Positions 1-10,100 of a stretch of 64,000 nt of DNA are shown piece after piece. A program made the translations under genes and the position numbers. Positions within the stretch are counted from its first letter, which is position 1. The number at the start of each line of letters is the position of its first letter. The notes beneath the pieces were generated by a model that saw only the letters and a program-made list of their open reading frames with translations, was not told the DNA's origin and searched no databases. Source of the stretch: Closterium sp. Naga37s-1 (taxonomy: Eukaryota; Streptophyta; Zygnematophyceae; Desmidiales; Closteriaceae). The DNA lies in the NCBI GenBank assembly GCA_947471745.1, contig CANJKZ010000174.1:2208001-2272000 (forward strand). The letters are read 5' to 3'.

Positions 1-743
1 GCATCACTTCACCCTACACGAGGAGTCTCTGCTCGGATACACCACGAGCCACGGCGATATGCAAGGGTGCATTACCACATGCCGCTCCTTCGTGCGCGAA
101 CTTATTTACAACATCGAGCTGCGCTTGGGGGACCTCATGTGCTTGAACGAGGCGAAGCTCTTCATGCCCCCCACATGGCCGAGGGGCGTGGAGGCGAGAG
201 ACACAGACTGCAAGACATACCTGCACGGCCTCATCCACCTCTTCCAAGCCAGGGAGGGACAGGCGATCTTACCTGGTGAGAATTCCTTAGCTCCCCCGTG
301 TCCCGTTTAACACTCTTATGCTGCTTGTGCGTCTAAAAACACCTACGCCTTCTCTGTCTGTGTGTGGCAGGTGTCGAAAAGAAGGCTGCTCGTGCGGAGC
401 TGCGCACGTTGTTGCCTGTTCTCGCCTCCGCTCCCAAGGAGGCGCAAACGTTCATGCCGGCCTGTCGGCCATCTTGGGGACAGGCGACTGGTTTCGCAGC
501 TACCCCAACCTCGTCCGACTATGGACTGCAGTGGCTGTGCTTCCCATCAGCACAGTCGAGTGCGAACGCGAGTTCTCCCGCCAGAATGTGATTAAAAGTT
601 GGCGGAGGACGAGCCTCTGTAAGATCAAGTTGGGCGACTTGATGGAGTTGAGCCTGCTGGATTACGACATGGATTGGGAGAAGGTGGTAGTGATTTGGAG
701 TAGCACAAAGGAGAGGCGGCCCAGCGAGCGCAAGGAGCACTGA
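1..743 (+). pseudogene. hAT transposase C-terminal region, broken
   Basis: This encodes the end of a hAT-superfamily transposase, including the dimerisation region. Exon 2-275 is in frame from the window edge, a GTGAG donor follows at 276, and the next exon starts at 371 after a CAG acceptor. The C-terminal part contains the family signature around STVECEREFSRQN (residues encoded about 550-590), which matches STVECVRGFSRQN in the second copy at about 31515-31555. The frame changes once near 445-460 (a frameshift), so the copy cannot encode a full protein. The stop is at 741-743. The N-terminal two thirds lie outside the window. The exon upstream of the intron is clearly alignable with 30930-31196 of the other copy. 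Confidence 0.85.
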
Positions 744-905
744 TGTGCCAGTTTAATGTTTATGTTTACACTGAGAAATCAGTTAGCCCCGGAAAATAAC
801 ACTGGCAAAATCAGTATAAAGTTAAACTTCATCGCTGATCTGGACAGGAGTTTGGGCAGGGCACGCTGATCCATCAGCATGCCGTCAAACCTATCTGAGG
901 GCCTC
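1..905 (+). mobile_element. hAT DNA transposon, 3' part (copy 1)
   Basis: The window opens inside a hAT transposon. It carries the C-terminal transposase coding region (1-743) and about 160 bp of 3' noncoding sequence with short repeats of the type ACTG..ATCAG, like those near the ends of the second hAT at 20779-39522. A candidate terminal repeat at 894-905 matches the inverted end of that second copy at about 11 of 12 bases, so both probably belong to one family. The left end and target duplication are outside the window, so the right boundary is inferred only from this match. Confidence 0.7.
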
Positions 906-1049
906 ACACGAGAATGACTTCACGGCGCCGGCACGGCGTGGCCTCCACAAAGGCCTGCAGCTGGCGGATGCGACGGAAAGCCCTTTGAGTCGTCTCACAA
1001 GGCAGCTCTTTCAGCAATGAGCATCACATGAGGATGACTCCAAGGCGCA
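904..1049 (-). repeat. Partial tandem copies of the fucosyltransferase 3' end
   Basis: Two decayed copies of the coding end of the neighbouring gene lie just beyond its stop codon. One spans about 904-985 and matches 1050-1130. A second, shorter one is at about 1023-1048. The stretch holds nothing else I can recognise. It is the first of a long series of exon-edge duplications in the window. Confidence 0.75.
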
Positions 1050-4000
1050 TCAGACGAGGATGACTTCAAGGCGCGGGCATGGCGTGGCCTCTACGAAGTC
1101 CTGCAGCTGGCGGTCGCGGCGGAAGGCGCCCGAGCCGTGCAGCACCATCTCCTGCGACGACTCCACCGGGTACACGCGCAGCACGCGCACCGCTGCTGCC
1201 CCGCCTGCTGCCAGCGCGTCGGGGCGGTGGCCGTGCCAGAGCGGGCGGTAGTCGAGGCGGTGGTAGAGGCGGTAGATGGCCCGTACTAGGTGCGCCATGG
1301 TGAGCTCCGATGACCTGTGCAGGGGGGTGGCGGGCGGGGGGAGGGTGGGGGAGGGGTGTGGAAGGAGTGGGCGGGTGAAGGGAGGGGACCCATGTGGTGG
1401 TAGAGGCGGTACTAGGTGCGCCATGGTGAGCTCTGATGACCTGTGCGGGGGGGTGGCGGGAGTGGGCGGGTGGAGGGAGTGGGGGAGGAAAGGGGGGAAA
1501 CCATGTGGTGGTAGAGGCGGTAGATGGCCTGCATGAGGTGCGCCATGGTGAGCTCTGAAGACTTGCAGGGGGGGAGTGGCAGGAATGAGGGGGGTGAAAA
1601 AAGGGGGAAAGTTGAGGCTAGGGAAAAAAGAGAATGAGCATTTGATTAGGAGGCAACAAGCACAGCACATAAGAGAATCACACACAAAGAAGTGGCCCTC
1701 GTTAAGGATACATGAGACTATTCCATACATGTCCTGCGTGTGATGCATGCATGTATGCATATATGCTCACTGTGTGAGCTAGGCTGCTAATGTGGCAGTG
1801 AGCGTTCTTAGCGTTTGTGCTTGAGAAAGACGCTGCCGAAACAGGTGAGGGGAGATAGTGGGCACGGGGGATGGTGGGGATGGTGGAGAGGGTGGGGATG
1901 GTGGAGAGGGAGGATGGTGGAGAGGGAGAGGGAGATGGAGGAGCTTACTTGAGGAAGAGGGAGTGGAAGGAGAAGGTGCCGCGCTCGCGCACGTAGAGGT
2001 GGTAGAGAGTGGTGTTGGACGCCTCCTCCCAGCACCGACACACCTTCCGTGTGCTGCTCTCATCCCACGCCACTAGTTGCTGCCATTCATGTGGAGAATG
2101 TTGTGTTATGTGCCCAATATCATGTGCCCAATATCATGTGCCCAATATCATGTGCCCAAAACCATGTCCCCAGCGCCATTGCCATGATGCCCATATGAAA
2201 TGAGAAAACAGGCTCACAGCAGTGAGTTGGAGAAGACGTTCAGGCCTGCATGGCTAACAGCAGAGCGACAGGGAAGACAGCAGAGCGACAGGGAAGACAG
2301 CAGAGCGACAGGGAAGACAGCAGAGCGACAGGGAAGACAGCAGAGCGACAGGGAAAGAAACCAAGAGATGGATGACGAGCAATAAAAGAAGACATAATGC
2401 GTGCGGTCTATGTTTACACCGTGGTGCGGCACAATGTGTGGCGAGGGACACACCTTGGTGGCGAGGGACACACCTTGGTGGCGAGGGACACACCTTGGTG
2501 GCGAGGGACATACCTTGGTGGCGAGGGACACACCTTGGTGGCGAGGGACACACCTTGGTGGCGAGGGACACACCTTGGTGGCGAGGGACACACCTTGGTG
2601 GCGAGGGACACACCTTGGTGGCGAGGGACACACCTTGGTGGCGAGGGACACACCTTGGTGGCGAGGGACACACCTTGGTGGCGAGGGACACACCTTGGTG
2701 GCGAGGGACACACCTTGGTGGCGAGGGACACACCTTGGTGGCGAGGTGGATGCAGAGGCGGCAGTGGGGCGGGACGATGGAGAGGTCGAGGAGGGCGAGG
2801 AAGGCATCGGAGGGCACGTCGGCCTTCCACCGCGTCATGTCGCTGTAGGCCCGCTGCGACTGCTGCAGGTACCCTGCCCACTCCCCCACCTGCCGCACCT
2901 CGTCCCCCCGCCCCACCTGCCCAGGTGTGCGAAGGAGGGAGGGAGGGAGGGAGGGGAGGAAAGTCAGACACGTGCAGGAAGGACTGAGACACTGTTGGCT
3001 TTTTAGATTTAGTAATGATGAGGGAAGCACCTGCAGGAAGGCGTTGTCAGCGGGGGAGAAGAGGGCGATGCTGCCCTTGGCCACCACGACGGGCACGGTG
3101 CCACACGCCAGCGCAGCCCAGAAGTGCGGCGACATGACGTGCAGCGGTGCCAGCTCCTCAAACAGCAGTGCAAAGCGGTGGTCGCACAGCCGGCGCTGCA
3201 CCTCGGCTGGCGAGGCGTGGCCTGGGTCGGAGGCAGGCAGGCAGGGACCCAGCGTCTGCACGGGCACCCCCTGGCGCTCCACCTGTGCTATGAAGTCCTG
3301 CCTGGTGGTTGCAAGGGCAGGTTGTGCGAGTGAGTGGGTACGCAGGAATGGGGGGCAGAGGGAGGTAGAGAAGGAGGGGGGGGATTTAGAAGGGAAAGGG
3401 AAAGGGGTGGTTGGCGGGCAGGCAGGGGCCGAGCAGCTGCACTGCGCTGGCACCCCCTGCCACTCCACCTGTGCTATGAAGTCCTGCCTCGTTGGAAGGG
3501 CGGGTGGGGAGTGAGTGGGTTGATAGGAGCGAGACAGAGGGAGGTAGTGCTTTGAGTCGACTCGAAATGCAGCTCAGCCGGCGAGGCGTGGCCCAGTGGG
3601 TGGCGGGCAGGCATGAGCTGAGTAGCTGCAGGCACCCCCTGCCTGGTTGGAGGGAGGACAGGTGGCAAGCGATGGGGTTGGTACGGTGAGACAGAGGGGA
3701 GGTAGCGAGAGTTAGAAGTGGGGATGGGGAGAGAGATGAGAGGGAGATGCCTCTTCCGCCTAGATATTCCTTAGTGTATTGAATTAAGTTGAGTTTTCTT
3801 CCATCGAAGAGGCGACACACAAGAAGCGGCAATGATAATGCTGCAGGCAGGCGGCGGCAGGAAAGGAGAGCGATGGAGACCATCAGATGGACTGACTTGA
3901 GTTGGAGGCTGGAGCAGGGGTGGTTGAACACGGCCACGATGGCGGGCGACGCATGCTTGGGTGTGGGCGGGTCCATGAATGCATGGTCCCTCCATGATGG

Positions 4001-6421
4001 CTGCCCTGCATGGCACGTCACGCCAAGTCATGCAGTGCCGTGCCGTGCCATGCCATGCCATGCCATGCCATGCCGGGCCATGCCGGGCCGTGCCGTGCCA
4101 TGCCATGCCATGCCATGCCGTGCCATGCCATGCCGTGCCATGCCGTGCCGTGCCATGTCATGCCATGCCGTGCCGTGCCATGCCATGCCATGCCATGCCA
4201 TGCCATGCCATGCCATGCCATGCCATGCCGTGCCATGCCATTTCGTGGCACAACATACCATAACATGCCATGCCATACCATGCCATCCCATTGCATTCCA
4301 TGCCATGCCATGCCGATTGGCAGAAAGTGCAAGGAGAGCGGAGTGAGTCACCAGGATCAAGGTGGAAAAAAACGATTGTCGAAAAATACGATGGTTTTTT
4401 CTGACGGTTTTGTACGGTACCTTTTGGGGGAAAAACGACGTTTTTTTGTTAGACAAAAAACAAAAAAAAACAAAAAACCTCAACTTCAAGGATGTTGTGT
4501 TGAACAAAATAACAATTCTAACCATCTCCTCGTACATCAGCAGCACTTCTAACAGCCCCCTCGTTCTACTCACCAAACAATCCCCTTGTTACAGCAGCAG
4601 TTTTGATGATTTTATTGAAAAAAACGATGGTTTTTTTGCACAAAAATGAAGTATTTTGTTAAAATCGTTATTTCTTGATTATTTTTACGATACGGTATTT
4701 TACGGACAATTTTTGAGAAAAAACGTCGTTTTTTTGCACGTTGACCAGGATACACTGACACAGGGCACATGGCTTGTCACAAGCGTCAGATTACATGGCA
4801 CGATGGCAGGGGGCACATTACATGGCATCATGGAATGGGGGACCTGGCTGGCATTACATGGCATCCTGGTCGCAAGAAAACAGCGCATCACTACGCATGG
4901 CACGGCGTCAGCGCCTACCCAGGGGCGCATGGCACGACATGGGAGGTACGTACCAAGGGGCACGTCGGAGCTGAGGCTGCTGGTGACGGCCACGACTCTG
5001 GAGGCGTTGGGCATGACCACGGCGCCCCTTGGCCCGCGCTGCCACACCACCGCGTACCCACACGCCCCCGCCCCCTCCTCCGCCACCCCCGGCGGCGCTG
5101 CCTGCCCTCCCCCCTCCCCCTCCTCTGCTCCACTGCCCGCCTCCCCTGCTTCTGGTGCTGGTGGGGCTACCACAGCGGCATCGCAGGTGTCGTGATCCGC
5201 TGAGTGGCGAGGGGAGGGGAGGGGGGAGAGGGGAGAGGAAAGGTAAGGGGCGAAGGGAGAGGAGAGGGAAGGGGCGGAGGGAGGGGGGAGGGTGGAGTTT
5301 GAAGAGGGTCACATGGGAGCTGAGGAGGCTGCTTGTCACGGCACCCACACCCCCCCCCTTCCCTCCCGCCGTCACCACAGCGGCGTCGCAGGTGTCGTGG
5401 TCCGCTGAGTGGGGCGAGGGGAGAGGAAAGAGGAGGGGTGAAGGGAGGGGAAAGGGGAGGGCCGAGGGGAGAGGAAAGGGGAGGGGTGAAGGGACGGGGA
5501 GGGTGGAGTTTGAAGTGGGTCACATGGGAGCTGAGAGGGGAGAGGGGAGAGGGAAGAGGGGAGGGGGGAGAGGGGAGACGGGGAGACGGGAGAGGTGAGG
5601 GGGGGATGGGGGAGAGGGGAGATCGGAGGGGGGATGGGGGAGAGGGGTGATGGGAGAGGTGAGTTTGAAGTGGGGCGAAGGGAGAGGGGCGAAGGAAGAG
5701 GGGAGAGGGGAGATTGGAGAGGGGAGAGGGGCGACGGGAAAGGAGAGAAAGGAGAGGGCCGAGGAGAGAGGGGCGAGGATCGGCCCCTCCCCCCCCCGGT
5801 CCCCCTTCCTCTCCACCGGCCCCTCTCTCTCCCCGCTCCCCTCCCCCATCTCGGCGTTTTCCAGGATTTAGTTCCCATGCACGGATTTTCTCTCACCTGC
5901 CTGGACATGCGGTTTTTCAGAGTCATTATTCAAGGACAAAGCGCGCTCACGACGGTGAAGAGCGGTCAGGATGGGTGGAGAGGCAAAGGGGGCTCACGAG
6001 GGGCGCGCGTGAAGAGGCAGCCGACGGCGCAGCCCTGCACGCGCCTGTTCTCCCCCGCCGCCACCACCACGGGCTGGCGCTGCCAGTCGCGCTGCTCGCT
6101 CCCCGTGCCCGTGGGGTCCACCTCCGCCAGCCACGCCGCGCACTGCCGCCCGCGCGGGGGCGGCTGCGCGTCGCCGCGCCAGAGCGAGGGGAGGTCGGGG
6201 AGCGGGTCGTCGGTGACAAACTCGATGGAGATGCCACCGAAGAGATAGAAGAGGATGTTCAGCGCCAGCAGCGCGCACAGCACCGCCGCCAGCGCCACCA
6301 CCTGGCGGCTGAAGCTGTTCGTCCCCACGGCGAGCGCGAGGCGGCGCTGCAGCAGCGGCAGCAGCTTGCTGCCGCGCAGGTGGCGGCCGCCCACCCGCAT
6401 GAGCCCGCCAGGAAAGAGCAT
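1050..6421 (-). CDS. Plant-type core alpha-1,3-fucosyltransferase-like protein (GT10), 7 exons
   Basis: Model exons, 5' to 3' on the minus strand: 6421-5998, 5199-4954, 4005-3897, 3301-3031, 2916-2734, 2079-1949, 1314-1050. All junctions are GT-AG and phases agree through 542 codons. The ATG at 6421 opens a type II Golgi-protein layout: a short basic tail, one membrane helix at residues about 40-62, then stem and lumenal domain. Order and motifs follow plant FUT11/FUT12, which add alpha-1,3-fucose to the N-glycan core: QCAAWLAEVD, VTSSLSSDVP, a CGTVPVVV loop, CRLCIHLATK, LYHLYVRERG and the terminus PCPRLEVILV. Length is close to the usual 500 or so. The segment holding the GT10 motif E-N-S...D-Y-V-T-E-K is altered (FEELAPLHVMSPHF), so activity is doubtful. 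Family placement is firm; function is inferred. Confidence 0.85.
1385..1570 (-). repeat. Two extra copies of the last fucosyltransferase exon's 5' edge
   Basis: Segments at about 1390-1450 and 1500-1566 repeat the acceptor and first codons of the exon that begins at 1314 (the piece encoding SSELTMAHL). The remaining sequence of this intron is G-rich on the plus strand and shows no other feature. The copies keep recognisable acceptor sequence but are not needed for the reading frame. Confidence 0.8.
2107..2160. repeat. 14-bp tandem repeat, about 4 copies
   Basis: The unit GTGCCCAATATCAT is repeated about four times within the fucosyltransferase intron between the exons ending at 2734 and starting at 2079. 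Confidence 0.85.
2261..2360. repeat. 20-bp tandem repeat, 5 copies
   Basis: The unit CAGAGCGACAGGGAAGACAG runs five times, the last copy diverging. It is in the same intron as the neighbouring arrays. Confidence 0.9.
2441..2740 (-). repeat. 20-bp minisatellite, 15 copies, each carrying the exon 5 splice donor
   Basis: Fifteen near-identical 20-bp units end exactly against the exon that stops at 2734. On the gene strand the unit reads CACCAAGGTGTGTCCCTCGC, that is, the last exon bases ACCAAG followed by the intron start GTGTGT. The array is therefore a tandem amplification of the gene's own 5' splice site. One unit has a C-to-T variant (2501-2520). Because 20 is not a multiple of 3, only every third donor keeps the reading frame of the first. 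Confidence 0.9.
3423..3655 (-). repeat. Two decayed copies of the 5' half of fucosyltransferase exon 4
   Basis: Segments at about 3423-3495 and 3565-3650 resemble the start of the exon 3301-3031, including the acceptor and the piece encoding AQVERQGVP. They lie upstream in the intron. The rest of this intron (to 3896) shows no gene. Confidence 0.8.
4028..4320. repeat. Pentanucleotide microsatellite (TGCCA/TGCCG)n
   Basis: About 290 bp of 5-bp units, mainly TGCCA with TGCCG variants, become impure at the right end. The array begins immediately upstream of the exon that starts at 4005 on the minus strand. Confidence 0.95.
4358..4743. mobile_element. hAT-type MITE inside a fucosyltransferase intron
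   Basis: A 386-bp A/T-rich block sits in a GC-rich intron and is flanked by an 8-bp direct repeat ACCAGGAT (4350-4357 and 4744-4751), the target-duplication length of hAT elements. Its ends are inverted repeats of about 18 bp (CAAGGTGGAAAAAAACGA and CAACGTGCAAAAAAACGA inward, 2 mismatches). No transposase reading frame is present, so it is non-autonomous. The ends differ from those of the large hAT in this window, so it depends on another family. Confidence 0.85.
5200..5870. repeat. Purine-rich intron 1 with decayed copies of exon 2
   Basis: The plus strand is almost pure G/A runs (a polypyrimidine tract on the gene strand). Two partial copies of the exon 5199-4954 are embedded: about 5299-5410, including a copy of its acceptor and its 3' coding end, and weaker traces near 5510-5535 and 5664. 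Long open frames here in all frames reflect base composition only. Confidence 0.7.
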
Positions 6422-7178
6422 CAGTGCGCGCGGCGACTCGCGGGAGGCGTGACGGCGACTCGCTCGAGTGGGGCTCGCATTCGCGGGACTCGTTAGATTT
6501 TTGAGTCGTTTGAGTGTGACTCCCTAGGTTGCGACTCGCGTACGTGTGAGCTTGACTAAAACTCGGTTGAGGCGGCGAGGTGATTGATGATGGATCGACA
6601 AGACAACTTAACAATTTTGACACCTAGGTGTCCACGATGCTTTTTTGCAACCCTCAAATGGCCTGCCTTTTTGGTTGCTGCTGATGAGTGCGGTGTGCGG
6701 TTCTCCTCCGATCGTGTCGATCGAAGGCGATCCTACAAGGGGGGAGACCCAAAAATGTCGTATACACTGACCCGATCGAACGCCACGATCCGACTTAAAC
6801 AAATGCGATCGACAAGTTGCGTCAGGCGAGGGTTCATTAGCGACACCCACGATCAGTAACTACCCCAACCGAATCTCGACGAACTTGGATTACTCTGTAA
6901 TCACGAGGTGCATGTTCTCGCGCTTCTCGCCACAAGCTCGTGCATTTCTTCCTCAAGTTCATTCACTATGTTTTTCTGGTTTCATGTTGTTTGCCATCTT
7001 ATAACAAGTACTTATTCCCTTAGCGCTCTCTCTTCAAACGCATTCATCACCGTCGGGGACAAACTGCTCCCGCCTTTCACACCCTCCATACCTTCGTCCC
7101 TGCCATTTCTTGACATAGTTTCACACCCTACTGAACTAGGTGTATCTCACTCGTGCCACGTAATCCCCTCCGCGGAAA
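6422..7178. promoter_or_regulatory. Shared head-to-head promoter interval
   Basis: This 757-bp gap separates the ATG of the fucosyltransferase gene (leftward) from the ATG of WDR12 (rightward), so it must hold both promoters. The first 130 bp (6425-6550) carry a dense cluster of the 5-mer GACTC/GAGTC, at least seven times, often as CGACTCG. No clear TATA box was found for either gene. No convincing gene lies in it. Confidence 0.5.
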
Positions 7179-10100
7179 ATGGCGCCGGTAGCGGCCGGTA
7201 CGGACGACCGTCAGGTGCAGGTTCGCTTCACGACGCGACTGCCGGCGCACCTGACGGTTCCGTCAACGCCGTTCACGGTGCCCGTCAGACTCACGCGCTA
7301 CGGCCTGTCCGAAGTGATCAACACGCTGCTAGGCCGCGGTAATGCCATCGACGACAGGATCTAGCGAGCGATTAAGTTACCACGCAACGCTGAAATCGCG
7401 TGCTCTTGGTTGGATCGCGAAGCCATAGAGGCGCCCCTAGCTGCGGCAAACGCAACAGAATCTAGCGAACGATATTGTTACCACGTAACGGCGAAGTATA
7501 TCATCACAAATAACTTGTCAGGCTCATCGCGCGTTCCCCCTCGTCAGCCCTATCAATGCCGTTCTCGCCCATTCCTGTCTCCACTCATCGCCTCAAATCA
7601 TGGGCGCCCAACTCTCTGGTCTCGTCAAACCCTCGTCTCCCCCCTTAGTCACCCGAAATCCCTCAGATTCTCCGAGTTCCTTTCGTTCCGTGCCCTCTCG
7701 GTGCAACATGCCGTCTATCTCCTCAACCCCATGCCTCTAGACCTCGAACCCTAGCCCTTTAAACCCGAACCCCGCTGCCTAAATGTAAAACCCTAGCTGA
7801 TTTTATTTCATTTTTGCCATATCTTCTCTTAGACCACGCCGGTTGCTCCCGCATGGTACTATCCCCTGAACTTTTGGTAGAACCCTTTAGCAACAGCCAG
7901 GCCACGCCTCTCCCTTCAATCCTCTTCGTTCCCCCCTTGGATCGTCCCTCTCCTCCATCCGTTCGCCTTCCTTATACTCTCCCCTTTTGGAACTCACCAG
8001 AGCCATTGGATCCAAGCGTGGATGGCCGGCTGACAGAGGCAATCTAATAATGCAACTTTCCCCTTCCCCTTAATCCGCTCAGACGCACCGCAGCCGTTCG
8101 ATTTCATTGTGGATGGACGGCTGCTGCGATCCTCCCTGCGCAAGTGCCTGCTGACGTCAGCACTCTCCACGGTGATTCTTCGATGCATCCGTGCATCCCA
8201 AAATGCACACCATGCATGCCATGATGTTTCATCCACGTGCCATGATGTTTCATCCACTCCGTTCATGATGAGTGGCCTGCCCGCTCATCCCCCCCACATC
8301 ACGGCCACTCGCAATGCGCCCGCCCGGTGCCCACCTTCCGCCTCATTCTGATCGAGTACACACTCCCACTCATGCAGCCTCGCCCCTGATGCACGCACCT
8401 CCCCTCCCCACCCCCACCCCATCACGGCAGGAGCGGGTGATTCCCATCGAGTACACACTAGCAGTGCGCCCGCCCTCCGCCTCCCACTCTGCTCCTCATG
8501 ACGATTGGGTCTCTGCTGTCTCTGCCGCCCAACCCAGGTGAATTCCCAACCCAGGTGAATTCCCAACCCTGGTGAATTCCCAACCCAGGTGAATTCCCTG
8601 CCACGTGAATTCCCTGCCAGGTGAAATGCCTGCCCGATTTCGTTTCAGGTTTTGTTTCAGGTTTTGTTCCAGGTTTTGCCTCATCAGCTGGCAGGTGCTT
8701 TTCTCCAGTAGATTCTGGCTGTTGTGATGACTTGGTGTGTCCTCTCTCTCCCCGTGCACCCTGTACGTGCCACTCAGTATCTTCTCTGGTGTGTGTGTGC
8801 CACTGTGTTCTCCCGTTCATTGTGCTCTAGATCGATATTGACCTCTCTCCTGCGCCTCACGCCTTTGCCACACGAGGTTCTTACCGTCTAGCTGCTTTTT
8901 CCTTTCCCCTTTCCCCCCTTTTCCGGCAACCCGCTCTCTCTCCCCACTGGAGTCAAGCTAAGCTGCAAACATCCACACAGTCCCCTTTCATCCCACAAGC
9001 AGGGCCATAGCCTCACCCTGCCCAGCCTACCTCACCCCGCCCGCTCTCCCTTCTTCCCCCCACCCCCCGTCCCCCCCACTGCATCATCCCACCCGCTGTT
9101 GCATGCTGCAGGGTTGTCGTGACCGGCTCCTATGACTCATCTTGGCCCCCCGCTCCCCCTTCCCCGTCTTCCCCCCTCTTCCCCCACCGTCCTGTGAACT
9201 GTTGCATGCTGCAGTGTGATTGTGACCGGCTCCTATGACTCGCACGTGCGGTGAGTGAGAAGTGGCAGGCAGGTAGGCTTGGTATGGCACAACATGGCAC
9301 AACATGGCACGGCATGGCACGGCATGGCACGGCACGGCACGTCATGGCATGGCATGACTCCATGTGCAGCAGGGCACGTGTGTGTGTGGCACAGCTGTCT
9401 GTCAGCCGGGGTTATGCAGCATAGTAGCGCCGTGCATACAAGGCACTGTTGAGGGGCAGCAAGTGAGAGAGTGGCGCGGAGCGGATGTGAGAGCCTTGCC
9501 TCGAAGGACCAGGTGATTCTGCCTCTTTCATTTCATTTCATGTCTTCTCAGCCTTGTCCCTCCTCCCTCCCTCACCTTTCCCTTCTCTCTCCCCCTTCGC
9601 TCTCTCTCCTCTGTCTGTCTCTGCCGCCTGCAGCCTCTTCTCCGTGCCTCCTACCTCCGCTGCTGCGGCCACCCCAGCTGATGCCACTGCTCATGCTGCC
9701 CATGCAGCGGATGCTGCTGATGGGGGTAGCAGCAGTGCGAGGTGCATTCAGGTGGCAGCGGCACACTCTGATGTCGTCACTCACATCGCCGCCCTGCCAG
9801 GTAGGTACCACACCATGTGCATGCTGGCAGTCACGTGCGTGCTGCCAGTCGTGAGCGTGCTGCCAGTCGTGTGCGTGCTGCCAGTCGTGAGCGTGCTGCC
9901 AGTCGTGTGCGTGCTGCCAGTCGTGTGCGTGCTGCCAGTCACGTGCAAGCTGCCAGTCACGTGTGATCTCGTACGGAAGAACCCACTGGATGGCACATAT
10001 GATGCATCACTCAGTTTGTAGTTCATGCGCTGCCATGAATGACCAACCTTTGTTTCTCTTTTCTCAACATCCGTCTCACCTTGCCTATCAGCACTAACCT

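Noticed and set aside
2441-2740. CRISPR-like regular array
   Set aside because: Units are contiguous with no spacers, the host is a plant-type eukaryote, and the unit derives from a splice junction.
4018-4332. Met/His/Cys/Ala repeat proteins (CHAMP-type)
   Set aside because: Pentanucleotide repeat read in different frames on both strands.
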